Of a DNA stretch of 64,000 nucleotides, positions 1 through 7,750 are shown piece by piece (the first letter of the stretch is position 1; each line of letters begins with the position of its first letter). Origin of the DNA: Thermovibrio sp. (GTDB taxonomy: Bacteria > Aquificota > Aquificia > Desulfurobacteriales > Desulfurobacteriaceae); NCBI GenBank assembly GCA_015490195.1, contig WFYG01000013.1, positions 1-64,000 of the forward strand. Reading direction: 5' to 3'. Position numbers and translations under genes: made by a program. The notes beneath the pieces were generated by a model. The model was not told where the DNA came from, made no database searches, and worked only from the letters and a program-made list of their open reading frames with translations.

Positions 1-2
1 AG

Positions 3-419
3 CTTGGAGCCCAGAGCACAGTTCTTGCAGGCGGAAGATACGACGACCTTGTTAAAGAGATTGGAGGACCGGACACTCCCGCTTTAGGCTTTGCAATGGG
101 AATAGACAGGGTTCTACTCCTGTTGCCGAAAGAGGAGGAAAAGAGAGAAGGGGTTTTTGTAATTACAAGGGGAGAGGAGGCCTACAGGAGAGGGCTGAAA
201 GTTGCAGAATTTTTAAGGAACAAAGGAATAAAAACTCAGATAGACCACAGGCAGGGAAGCTTTAAAGCCCAGATGAAAGCTGCAGACAGGGAGAGGGCTG
301 CCTTTGCGGTAATAATTGGAGAGGAAGAGGTTGAGGGAGAGTTCTTCTCTCTAAAGGAGCTTGATACCGGAAAACAGGAAAGGGTTGAGAGCCTGGAGGA
401 GCTCCTTGGAAGGCTCTAA
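3..419 (+). CDS. hisS: Histidyl-tRNA synthetase, C-terminal part (cut by window edge)
   Basis: Only the last ~138 residues are in the window; the frame is open from base 3. They carry the end of the class II synthetase core: GGRYD near visible residue 10 and the motif 3 segment GFAMGIDR near residue 30. The anticodon-binding domain follows (VFVITRGEEA onward, alternating strand/helix, ending ELLGRL). The enzyme charges tRNA-His in the cytoplasm. A HisZ paralogue is possible, but the intact anticodon-binding domain favours HisS. The next gene starts inside its last codons. Confidence 0.88.
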   Translation, partial: LGAQSTVLAGGRYDDLVKEIGGPDTPALGFAMGIDRVLLLLPKEEEKREGVFVITRGEEAYRRGLKVAEFLRNKGIKTQIDHRQGSFKAQMKAADRERAAFAVIIGEEEVEGEFFSLKELDTGKQERVESLEELLGRL

Positions 420-1503
420 AAAAGTTTTAATACTTGGCTCAACCGGTTCAATAGGTGAGAACACCTTAAAAGTTGTTGAGAAGTTCCCACAGCAGTTTAA
501 GATTGTTGGCCTTGTCGCAGGGTCAAACAGGGAGAAACTGCAGGAGCAGAAAGAGAAATTTAACGTTGAAAGAACAGCTCTCTACTCAGAAGCAGGCCTT
601 GAGGGAATAAAAAAGCTCATAGATGAAACGGTGTTTGACGTTGCAGTCTGCGCAATTTCCGGCTCTGCAGGAATTCTCCCGACCTACTGGGCTGCCAAAA
701 AGGGAAAGAGGTTAGCACTTGCAAACAAGGAGTCTTTAGTCTGTGCCGGAAACTTCATAACAGAGGTTGCGAAAGAGATTATTCCCGTTGACAGCGAACA
801 CTCTGCAATCTTCCAGTGCCTTGTGGGAGAGAAAAAAGATGAAGTTGAGGAGATAATCCTTACAGCCTCGGGAGGAGCGTTCTTAAACAGAGAAAACCTT
901 GAAGAGGTTAAGCCTGAGGAAGCCCTCAAACACCCCAACTGGGATATGGGAAAGAAAGTCACGGTTGACTCTTCAACACTTATGAACAAAGGATTGGAAG
1001 TTATTGAGGCCTACTGGCTCTTTGGTCTTCCTGTAGAGAGGATAAAGGTTGTTATCCACCCTCAGAGCATAGTTCACTCTCTCGTAAGGTTCAGGGATAA
1101 CTCCCTAAAGGCTCAACTTGGGGTTCCCGATATGAGAATTCCCATAGCCTACGCCCTCTCCTACCCTGAAAGGCTACTGCTGAAGGGAGAGGAGCTCCGC
1201 CTGAACCTGTTCGGACTGAACCTTACGTTCTTAGAGCCCGATACTAAAAGGTTCCCTTGCTTAAGGCTTGCCTACGAGAGCTTGAAGATGGGCTACCCGT
1301 ACCCAATAGTCCTAAACGCAGCAGATGAGGTTGCAGTTGAGCTGTTCCTTGAAGGGAAGATCAAGTTTACAGAAATTCCAAAACTAATTGAGGAAACACT
1401 GAGCAGAGCAGACTTTAAGCCGCCCAAAGACATCTACGAGGTTGCAGAGATAGACAGGAGGGCTAAGGAGCTCTCCCTGGAGGTTTTCAGGAGTTGGCAC
1501 TGA
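406..1503 (+). CDS. dxr: 1-deoxy-D-xylulose 5-phosphate reductoisomerase
   Basis: Second enzyme of the MEP isoprenoid pathway; converts DXP to MEP with NADPH and a divalent metal. Visible motifs: NADPH loop GSTGSIG (residues 11-17), LANKES (105-110), metal/substrate region VDSEHSAI (128-135), SGGAF (155-159), HPNWDMG (176-182) and HPQSIVHS (218-225). I chose TTG at 406 because GGAGG (395-399) sits 6 bases upstream; in-frame TTGs at 361 and 385 would only add residues without similarity to the family. The resulting 365 residues are slightly short but complete. The gene overlaps the end of hisS by 14 bases. Confidence 0.95.
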   Translation: MEGSKKVLILGSTGSIGENTLKVVEKFPQQFKIVGLVAGSNREKLQEQKEKFNVERTALYSEAGLEGIKKLIDETVFDVAVCAISGSAGILPTYWAAKKGKRLALANKESLVCAGNFITEVAKEIIPVDSEHSAIFQCLVGEKKDEVEEIILTASGGAFLNRENLEEVKPEEALKHPNWDMGKKVTVDSSTLMNKGLEVIEAYWLFGLPVERIKVVIHPQSIVHSLVRFRDNSLKAQLGVPDMRIPIAYALSYPERLLLKGEELRLNLFGLNLTFLEPDTKRFPCLRLAYESLKMGYPYPIVLNAADEVAVELFLEGKIKFTEIPKLIEETLSRADFKPPKDIYEVAEIDRRAKELSLEVFRSWH

Positions 1504-2006
1504 AAAAGGGATTTGTCCACGTCTATACGGGAAACGGTAAGGGTAAGACCTCTGCCGCTTTGGGGCTCTGTTTAAGGGCTGTTGGAAGGGGTCTAAAGTG
1601 CACCTTTATCCAGTTTCTAAAGGGGTGGGAGACGGGGGAGCTCCTCGCCGCAAAATTCCTGCCCGGTTTTGAGTTTATCCAGACGGGAAGGCCAGACTAC
1701 AACTTCAAGCCTACAGAGGAGGACAGGAGAAGGGTTCACGAGGGGCTGAAACTGGCAGAGGAGAAGCTGGAGAAAACAGACATTTTAGTTTTAGACGAGG
1801 TAATCGTTGCAGTTCACCTGAACCTATTAGAGGAAAACAGACTCCTTTCCCTTATAGAGAGGAAACCTGAAAATGTTGAGCTTGTTCTAACCGGAAGGCA
1901 CGCAACAAGCCGTTTAATTGAGGCCGCCGACTACGTAACCTACTTCCAGCTTGTCAAACACCCTTTTTACAGGGGAGAGGGAGCAAGGGAAGGAATAGAC
2001 TACTGA
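1494..2006 (+). CDS. cobA: Cob(I)alamin adenosyltransferase, BtuR/CobA/CobO type
   Basis: Adds the 5'-deoxyadenosyl group of ATP to cob(I)alamin or corrinoid precursors. Evidence is the family P-loop GNGKGKTS (residues 13-20), the FIQFLKGW segment, the acidic LVLDEV motif (~99-104), LTGRHA (~132-137) and the typical ending around HPF..GEGAREGIDY. Length of 170 residues is normal. The start is unusual: TTG at 1494 directly touches AGGAG (1489-1493), while CTG at 1500 has that SD at a normal 6-base distance, so the true start may be CTG. It overlaps the dxr stop. Confidence 0.92.
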   Translation: MALKKGFVHVYTGNGKGKTSAALGLCLRAVGRGLKCTFIQFLKGWETGELLAAKFLPGFEFIQTGRPDYNFKPTEEDRRRVHEGLKLAEEKLEKTDILVLDEVIVAVHLNLLEENRLLSLIERKPENVELVLTGRHATSRLIEAADYVTYFQLVKHPFYRGEGAREGIDY

Positions 2007-2017
2007 CGGAGAAAGAG

Positions 2018-2188
2018 ATGAGATACCTGCTCCCTGCCGCTCTGCTTCTCTGTTTATCTCTAACGCTCCAGAGCTGTCTTCCGCTTCTTGCGGCTGCAGG
2101 AGCCGGCGCCGCAGGTGGATACTACGTTGGAAAGCACTACAATGTAAAGGTTCACTCGCCTGTAGAGGTTGAGAAGAGAGATGATTAG
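2018..2188 (+). CDS. Small predicted lipoprotein, 56 residues
   Basis: A short frame between cobA and queE, starting ATG at 2018 and preceded by GGAGAAAGAG. The N-terminus is a lipoprotein signal: Met-Arg, a leucine-rich core and the lipobox LQSC with Cys20. The mature part is only ~37 residues: a Gly/Ala-rich glycine-zipper-like stretch (residues 27-34), then GYYVGKHY, and a charged tail. It overlaps the queE start by 8 bases, which supports translation. It is not a family I can name; Gly-rich small lipoproteins like this are usually envelope proteins. No function is assigned. Confidence 0.65.
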   Translation: MRYLLPAALLLCLSLTLQSCLPLLAAAGAGAAGGYYVGKHYNVKVHSPVEVEKRDD

Positions 2189-2843
2189 AGTTTGTGAGAT
2201 ATTTGAGTCTGTTCAGGGGGAGGGGCTTACCGTTGGAGCTCCCTCTCTCTTTATAAGAACCGGCCGCTGTTCTGTTGGCTGTAAGTTCTGCGACACAAAG
2301 TACTCGTGGAACTCGGGAAGGAACTACCCGGCAGAGGAGATAAGGAGAATTGTTGAGAAGTCCGGTCTTCCAGACGTAATAATTACGGGAGGAGAGCCTT
2401 TAGAGGAGCCGGAGATTGACAGAGTTCTTTTAGAAATCTCTCAGGTTGAAACCGTTAGAAGAATTACACTTGAGACCTGCGGTCATTTTTTTAGGGAGCT
2501 CCCAACCCACAAGCTCCACTTGGTCGTCTCTCCAAAACCGCTGACGATGGGGGTTGAGTTCCCGTTTAGAGAGGTTTCAAGGTTCCTTGAAAATTATGAA
2601 GACGTTGAGCTGAAGTTCACCCTCTTTTCAGAAAAAGACCTTGAAAGAATTAAAGAGTTCCTGAAAGAATACCGAAAGCTTATAAACGTTCCCGTTGTTC
2701 TCCAGCCTCTCCACCACCCAAAAGAAGAGTACAGGAAAACCTGCCGAAGAGTGGTTAAAATGGTTCTGAAGGAGAGGGAGCTCCTCTCACAGTTTGAGAT
2801 AAGGGTAATCCCTCAGGTTCACAAGCTTATTGGGGTAAAGTAG
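2181..2843 (+). CDS. queE: 7-carboxy-7-deazaguanine synthase (radical SAM)
   Basis: Makes CDG from 6-carboxytetrahydropterin in queuosine (7-deazaguanine) biosynthesis. The family opening FESVQGEG (residues 8-15) is followed by the radical SAM cysteines C30-x3-C34-x2-C37, then TGGEP (69-73). The 220-residue length is typical. ATG at 2181 is preferred over an in-frame TTG at 2169 because the protein then begins exactly at the conserved N-terminus. No other queuosine gene is in the window; the stop overlaps the next start by one base. Confidence 0.93.
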   Translation: MIRVCEIFESVQGEGLTVGAPSLFIRTGRCSVGCKFCDTKYSWNSGRNYPAEEIRRIVEKSGLPDVIITGGEPLEEPEIDRVLLEISQVETVRRITLETCGHFFRELPTHKLHLVVSPKPLTMGVEFPFREVSRFLENYEDVELKFTLFSEKDLERIKEFLKEYRKLINVPVVLQPLHHPKEEYRKTCRRVVKMVLKERELLSQFEIRVIPQVHKLIGVK

Positions 2844-4024
2844 TGTTCTGGATATACAATCTGTTTGTAGCTCTATCCGTTCCTCTCTTTCCGATTGTAA
2901 AGCTGAAGACAAAGGAGAGGGGAGACGTTCACCTTAAGCCGAGGCTATCAACAGATTTTCCAGAGGCTGAAAACAAAATTTTTCTCCACGCTGCAAGTAT
3001 TGGAGAAGTAAATACGGTTAAACCGCTGGTTAGAAAGTTAGAAGGAAAGGTTGCCCTTACAACCTTTACAGACTACGGCCTTGAGAGGGCTAAGAAAATC
3101 TACCCTGAAGTTCCGTCAAGGGTTATCCCTTTAGACTTCTACCCTCTAATAAAGAAGTTCCTGAAGAAGAACAGGCCTAAGGCAATTCTCATCTACGAGT
3201 CTGAAATCTGGCCCTCTCTTATGAGGGCAACGGCAGAGCTCTCCATACCACTCTTCTTTGTAAGCGGGAAGATAGGAGAGAGAGCTTACAGAAGGCTCTT
3301 AAAGTTTAAAAAGTTTTTAAAACCGCTGATTGAGGACAAAACGTTCCTTGCAAAGAGCGAAAAAGATGCAGAGAGGGCAAAAGAGGTAGGCTTTAAAAAG
3401 GTTGAAGTTGTTGGAGACCTGAAAATTGACTACGAGCCGCCAACAGAGAGAACTCCCTTAAAAATAGAAGGGAGGCGGTTTGTGGTTCTTTGGGGAAGCA
3501 CCCACTCCGGAGAGGAGAGACTGGCAGCAGAGGTTCACCAGAAGTTAAAGGAGGAGTTTCCCGGCCTTTTAACGGTAATCGCTCCAAGGCACGTTGGAAG
3601 GGCGAAGAATTTAAAACTTCCCGGTAAAACCGTTTTCAGGAGCGAATCTCAAACAGTTCCGGCAGATGCAGAGTTCTACGTTGTTGATACTGTTGGGGAG
3701 CTCCCATCGCTTTACTCCTACTCAAGCGTTGCAGTTGTGGGGGGGAGCTTCGTTCCGGGAATTGGAGGCCACAACCCTGTTGAGCCTGTTGCAGTCGGCG
3801 TTCCGGCTGTAATGGGAGAGTTTGGAACAGAGTTCTTAGAAGTTGCAGAAAGGCTGGGAATAGACGTTGTTCCGCCGGAGAAATTGACAGAAACTTTACG
3901 AAATCTGCTTCAGAACCCTAAATTAAGGCGTGAAAAAGGAGAGAGGAGCTATTTAAACTGGAAAATGGAGAGAGGAGTATCTGAGAGAATTCTGAAAAAG
4001 GTCGGGGAAACAGTTGAACTATGA
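2843..4024 (+). CDS. waaA: 3-deoxy-D-manno-octulosonic acid (Kdo) transferase
   Basis: Adds Kdo from CMP-Kdo to the lipid A precursor at the inner face of the inner membrane. It has an N-terminal anchor (residues 1-20), the family signature HAASIGE (49-55) and a C-terminal GT-B donor site with GGSFVPGIGGHNPVEP. The 393-residue length is slightly short for WaaA (~420). It starts at GTG 2843 within the queE stop. It is the first of three consecutive lipid A genes (waaA, lpxK, lpxL) and overlaps lpxK by 11 bases. Confidence 0.93.
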   Translation: MFWIYNLFVALSVPLFPIVKLKTKERGDVHLKPRLSTDFPEAENKIFLHAASIGEVNTVKPLVRKLEGKVALTTFTDYGLERAKKIYPEVPSRVIPLDFYPLIKKFLKKNRPKAILIYESEIWPSLMRATAELSIPLFFVSGKIGERAYRRLLKFKKFLKPLIEDKTFLAKSEKDAERAKEVGFKKVEVVGDLKIDYEPPTERTPLKIEGRRFVVLWGSTHSGEERLAAEVHQKLKEEFPGLLTVIAPRHVGRAKNLKLPGKTVFRSESQTVPADAEFYVVDTVGELPSLYSYSSVAVVGGSFVPGIGGHNPVEPVAVGVPAVMGEFGTEFLEVAERLGIDVVPPEKLTETLRNLLQNPKLRREKGERSYLNWKMERGVSERILKKVGETVEL

Positions 4025-5102
4025 CGAGCTGAGAAAGAAGGTTTTAAGGAAAGATGGACTCTATGCGCTCCTCTACCCGCTTCTCTACCTCCTCTCAAAG
4101 CTCTACTGCCTTGGAGCCTCTATCAGGAACTACCTTTACGATTCAGGATTTTTCACTGCTAAAGAGTTCGGATTTCCTGTAATCTCCGTAGGAAACATAA
4201 CAGCAGGGGGAAGCGGGAAAACACCTCTAACCGAAAGCGTTTATCAGATTCTTGAGGATGCAGGCTTTTCTCCGGCAATCGTTTGCAGGGGATACAGAGG
4301 AAAGGAGAAAGGGCCTGCCTTTGCAGAACCAGATCCAGAAAGGTTCGGCGACGAGTGTGCCGTTTACTCCCTGAAAAAATACAGAACAGTTGCCTCAAAA
4401 GTAAAGGTAGAAGGGGTTGAGTTTGCGTTTAAAAATGGAGCCACGGCCGTAGTTCTTGACGACGGATTCCAGCACAGAAAGGTAAAACCGACCCTTTCTT
4501 TAGTTGCAGTTGACCCTTTCAATCCCTTTGGAGACAACCACTGCTTACCTTTAGGACTTCTGAGGGAACCTGTCTCAGGCCTTGAGAGGGCAGACGCCTT
4601 TGTAATAACGAGGAGCAACCTTGTTTCAGAGGAGAGGATAGAATCTCTGGAACTCTTTTTGAAAACCTTTAAAAAGCCCATATTTCGGGCGGAGCAGACA
4701 TTCAGCCATTGGGTTGACGGAAACTTCAACAGAACGGAACCGCCTCAGGAGAAGGAGGTTGACCTCTTCTGCGGAATAGGAAATCCGGGGCAGTTCGTTG
4801 AGATGGTTATAAAGATGGGCTACCGGGTAAGAAACCTCGTAGTCTTCAACGACCACCACAGCTACACGGAAGAAGATATAGAAAAGCTGAAGAAACTTAA
4901 AAACCCGATAACAACAGAGAAAGACCTGATAAAACTGAAAGGGAGAATCCCACAAGCGAAGGCTCCCGTTTTGAGGGTTGAAGCCTACGGGCTGAAGGAG
5001 TTTATACTTGCAAACATAAAAAACGTAGAAAAGGCAGAAGAGGAAGCCGTTGAAGGAGATTTCTCACCTTCTGGAGTATCTACTTTTAAAGTTCCTCATT
5101 AG
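4014..5102 (+). CDS. lpxK: Tetraacyldisaccharide 4'-kinase
   Basis: Phosphorylates the 4' position of the lipid A disaccharide at the inner membrane. The N-terminal membrane helix (~14-36) is followed by the P-loop TAGGSGKT (63-70), CRGYRG (~89-94) and the acidic DDGFQHRKV motif (~147). Near the C-terminus, FNDHHSYT and TTEKDLIKL are family hallmarks. TTG at 4014 is the only reasonable start, inside the end of waaA. Its 3' end is overlapped for 53 bases by the next acyltransferase gene, so the lipid A genes are tightly coupled. Confidence 0.94.
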   Translation: MNYDELRKKVLRKDGLYALLYPLLYLLSKLYCLGASIRNYLYDSGFFTAKEFGFPVISVGNITAGGSGKTPLTESVYQILEDAGFSPAIVCRGYRGKEKGPAFAEPDPERFGDECAVYSLKKYRTVASKVKVEGVEFAFKNGATAVVLDDGFQHRKVKPTLSLVAVDPFNPFGDNHCLPLGLLREPVSGLERADAFVITRSNLVSEERIESLELFLKTFKKPIFRAEQTFSHWVDGNFNRTEPPQEKEVDLFCGIGNPGQFVEMVIKMGYRVRNLVVFNDHHSYTEEDIEKLKKLKNPITTEKDLIKLKGRIPQAKAPVLRVEAYGLKEFILANIKNVEKAEEEAVEGDFSPSGVSTFKVPH

Positions 5103-5922
5103 CGGAACGCAGAAACTCTCAAGGGAGAAGGTCTTTTCCCTTGCAGAAAAACTGGGAGAGGTCGCCTACAACTACCCGAGGATAAAGAGGATAACTGAGG
5201 AAAACCTAAAATTTACAGGCTTCCCGAAGGAGATTGGAAAGGAAAGTTTTAAGAACTTCCTCAAGTGCTCTGCAGACTTCTTCAGGCTTCCTACCTATAC
5301 GCCGGAAAGCTTAAAGAAGCTCTTTCTTCCCGTTGACCCGTCTGTCGTTCCTGAAGGGGGAGGGTTCCTCTTAACGGCACACATAGGGAACTGGGAGGTG
5401 ATGGGAGCTCTCTTTTCCGTTTTAAGCGGCGGGAAGCTATCGGTAGTTGCAAAGCCCATGAAGAACAAAAGGGTAGACAGGCTCATAAACAGTATAAGGG
5501 AGCAGTGGGGAGTAAGGGTTATTCCAACGGGAAAGGGAACGGCAGTTCTCAGGGAGTTGAAGAGGGGAAACTACGTTGGGATTCTCTTAGACCAGAGGCC
5601 AAAGGTAAAAGAGGGGGTTCTCACAACTTTTTTAGGAAGGAAAACGTACACAAATAAAGGATTGGCTCTACTCTCTTTAAAAACGGGAAAACCTGTAATT
5701 CCAGCATTTTGCTTTTTAGAGGGAAATAAATACAGGATAGCCGTTTACGAACCCATATACCCGGAAAAGAAAAGCGTTGAGGAGCTTACTCAAGAATACA
5801 CATCTGCAATAGAGAGGGCTGTAAGGGAACACCCTGAACAGTGGTTCTGGTTCCACAGACGCTGGAAGAATTCACCTGAGTTTAAGGAGTGGAAGGGTGA
5901 AAGAGTGGCTGAAGGCGGTTAA
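5050..5922 (+). CDS. lpxL: Lipid A biosynthesis lauroyl/myristoyl-type acyltransferase
   Basis: LpxL/HtrB-like inner-membrane acyltransferase that adds a secondary acyl chain to Kdo-lipid A. The catalytic box is H111-IGNW-E116, equivalent to the HFGNWE of the family. A second conserved block, LLDQRP (179-184), follows, and the C-terminus WFWFHRRWK is diagnostic. TTG at 5050 has AGAGGAAG just upstream. The position after waaA and lpxK agrees with the role. Acyl specificity cannot be read from the sequence. Confidence 0.92.
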   Translation: MKEISHLLEYLLLKFLISGTQKLSREKVFSLAEKLGEVAYNYPRIKRITEENLKFTGFPKEIGKESFKNFLKCSADFFRLPTYTPESLKKLFLPVDPSVVPEGGGFLLTAHIGNWEVMGALFSVLSGGKLSVVAKPMKNKRVDRLINSIREQWGVRVIPTGKGTAVLRELKRGNYVGILLDQRPKVKEGVLTTFLGRKTYTNKGLALLSLKTGKPVIPAFCFLEGNKYRIAVYEPIYPEKKSVEELTQEYTSAIERAVREHPEQWFWFHRRWKNSPEFKEWKGERVAEGG

Positions 5923-6166
5923 ACTCTTCTTCAGGGGAGCCGTTTCAGATTCGGCAACAGACAAGCTGGAATATAAGGCTGCCGTTCTGAACGACACATT
6001 CTTAACGGTTGTTCTAAGCGAGAGGCTCGGAATTCCAAACCCGATGGCCTACTACACGGCGGAGCTCCTTCCCTACATTGGAAACGACCTACCGGGCTGG
6101 GAGAGGAGAATGGCAGACAGGGAGAGCGTTATCTCAAGGGTTATGGGAGAGGTTGGAGAGCCTTGA
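5897..6166 (+). CDS. Small protein next to a Get3/ArsA ATPase (cory-CC-star-like?)
   Basis: An 89-residue protein starting GTG 5897 after GGAGTGGAAGG and overlapping lpxL by 26 bases. A central core, RLGIPNPMAYYTAELLPY (residues ~44-61), is followed by a W-x2-RRM segment. From memory this core resembles small 'cory-CC-star' proteins encoded beside ArsA-like ATPases, but the C-terminal Cys pair that names that family is absent here: there is no cysteine at all. Its stop overlaps the start of the Get3/ArsA-like ATPase, suggesting a partnership. No function is known to me. Confidence 0.7.
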   Translation: MKEWLKAVKLFFRGAVSDSATDKLEYKAAVLNDTFLTVVLSERLGIPNPMAYYTAELLPYIGNDLPGWERRMADRESVISRVMGEVGEP

Positions 6167-7053
6167 AACTGACGGAGTTTAAAACGGTATTCCTCTCTGG
6201 AAAGGGAGGGGTTGGAAAGAGCACAGTTTCGTCGGCGTTAGGGCTCTACTTTTCAGAGAAGGGATACAGAACCTTAGTCGTCTCTTTAGACCCGGCCCAC
6301 TCACTCTCTCTAACCTTTGACACTGAAATCGGAGAAAAGCCAAAGAAAATTGCCGAAAACCTCTTTGCAGTTGAGATAAATCCCGAAAGAGAAGTCCAGA
6401 AATACCTTGAAAGGGTAAAGAGGGAGGCCAGGGAGCTCCTCTCACCCGTTGTAATTGGAGAGATAGAGAAACAGATAGAGCTTTCCTACTACTCACCGGG
6501 AGCTTTAGAACTTGCAACGGCAGACCTGATTTACAGAATAGCCGTTTCAAAGAGGGAGTTTGAAAGGGTTGTCTTTGACACGGCACCGTCGGGCTACACG
6601 GTAAGGATGCTCACATCTCCTGAGCTTACAGAGGAGTGGTTTAAGAGGCTCATAGCCTTAAGGAAGGAAGCTCTGAAGTACAGAAAGATGGCAGGGGAGA
6701 AGGTTGAGGAAGACCCGGTTCTCAAAATCCTTGATAGGAGGCTGAGGGAGGTGAGGGAACTCCGCAATCTTCTACTTTCCCCTGAAACCCTCATAGGGAT
6801 AGTTGTTAACCCTCAATCACTTCCTGTAGAGATAGGGAAGCGGACTGTGGGGGAGCTCTCCTCTGCCGGCATAGAGGTTAAGCTGATAGTTGGGAACAAA
6901 ATCTCATCGGAAGATGAGAAAGAGCTGATTGAGAGAGAATTCCCTCAAATTCCTAAATTCTTTATACCGGCAATGGGAAAAGAGCCTAAAGGAGTTGAAA
7001 AACTGAAGGAGATAGCAAAACATTTAAAGGTGAAACCTAAACGAGGGAATTAA
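6163..7053 (+). CDS. Get3/ArsA-family ATPase
   Basis: A deviant-Walker (SIMIBI) ATPase: GKGGVGKST at 13-21, DPAHSL at 43-48 and the switch region FDTAPSGYT at 138-146 are those of ArsA/Get3. At 296 residues it is a single ATPase unit, so a dimer is expected. Known relatives insert tail-anchored membrane proteins or drive arsenite export; there is no arsB nearby. The overlap with the small protein upstream suggests they act together. The start is TTG 6163 with purine-rich sequence just upstream. Confidence 0.9.
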   Translation: MKLTEFKTVFLSGKGGVGKSTVSSALGLYFSEKGYRTLVVSLDPAHSLSLTFDTEIGEKPKKIAENLFAVEINPEREVQKYLERVKREARELLSPVVIGEIEKQIELSYYSPGALELATADLIYRIAVSKREFERVVFDTAPSGYTVRMLTSPELTEEWFKRLIALRKEALKYRKMAGEKVEEDPVLKILDRRLREVRELRNLLLSPETLIGIVVNPQSLPVEIGKRTVGELSSAGIEVKLIVGNKISSEDEKELIEREFPQIPKFFIPAMGKEPKGVEKLKEIAKHLKVKPKRGN

Positions 7054-7359
7054 ATGGCTACAAAAGTTCAATCTCTTGAAGAAGTAAAAAAACTCATCAA
7101 GGAAAACGAAGAGAAACTGAAAAGTATGGGAGTTCTCTCTCTGAGTATCTTCGGCTCCTTTGCCGAAGGGGATTTTAAAGACACCAGCGACGTTGACGTT
7201 CTAATAGAGCCAAACTACGAAAAACCCTTTACTCTTTTTACACTTATAAAAGTTAAGTTTTTCCTTGAAGAACTTTTAGGAAGAAAAGTTGACGTTAAAA
7301 CAAAAAACAGCCTGAGAGAAGAACTCAGGAAAAATATTAAAGAGGTCAAAGTCTTTTGA
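7054..7359 (+). CDS. mntA: MNT-type nucleotidyltransferase, antitoxin of a HEPN/MNT module
   Basis: A minimal nucleotidyltransferase of 101 residues with the GS-x10-DxD active site: G34-S35 and D46-V-D48. In the well-studied MntA/HepT systems (type VII toxin-antitoxin) this protein adds AMP to a tyrosine of the HEPN toxin and so silences it. ATG 7054 follows the ATPase stop immediately. Compared with its neighbours the gene uses more A/T-ending codons and contains no GGAGCTCC copy, consistent with a later insertion into the operon. Confidence 0.9.
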   Translation: MATKVQSLEEVKKLIKENEEKLKSMGVLSLSIFGSFAEGDFKDTSDVDVLIEPNYEKPFTLFTLIKVKFFLEELLGRKVDVKTKNSLREELRKNIKEVKVF

Positions 7360-7706
7360 AGGGCAAAAACTTTCAGAAAACACGCTCAGCTCTTAATGAC
7401 ATATACCGTGAGTGTAACTATATAGTTGAAAAACTCCCTCAACTATCGGCAGAAAAACTGGGTAGCGATGAAGATTTAAGAAAAGCAATAGAGAGAACAC
7501 TTGAAATAATTGGAGAAGCTGCAAAAAGAATTCCAAAAGAGTTTAGAAAAAACCATCCAGAAATTCCCTGGAAAGAGATGGCAGGCCTTAGGGACGTAAT
7601 AATCCACGACTACGGCAACGTTGACTACGTTATTCTCTGGAATGTAGTTCAGTTTGAAATCCCTAAACTGAAAGAACAGATAGAACAGCTAATAAAATCC
7701 CTTTAG
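7356..7706 (+). CDS. hepT: HEPN-domain RNase toxin (HepT-like)
   Basis: 116 residues, mostly helical. The catalytic R-x4-H-x-Y motif reads RDVIIHDY (residues 79-86); the final tyrosine is the residue AMPylated by MntA partners in known systems. The segment EIIGEAAKRIP before it is typical of HepT. It begins at TTG 7356, overlapping the antitoxin stop by 4 bases, with AGAGG (7341-7345) upstream. Expected activity is cleavage of RNA or tRNA when released from the antitoxin. Confidence 0.9.
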   Translation: MKGKNFQKTRSALNDIYRECNYIVEKLPQLSAEKLGSDEDLRKAIERTLEIIGEAAKRIPKEFRKNHPEIPWKEMAGLRDVIIHDYGNVDYVILWNVVQFEIPKLKEQIEQLIKSL

Positions 7707-7750
7707 CTCAATTCCAACCTATATTTAACGAGAACCGTTTTTATTAAGAG

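Noticed and set aside
7707-7750. Short spacer after the HEPN gene considered as a terminator or attachment site
   Set aside because: No hairpin, T-run or direct repeat could be seen; it holds only the mtaB ribosome-binding region.
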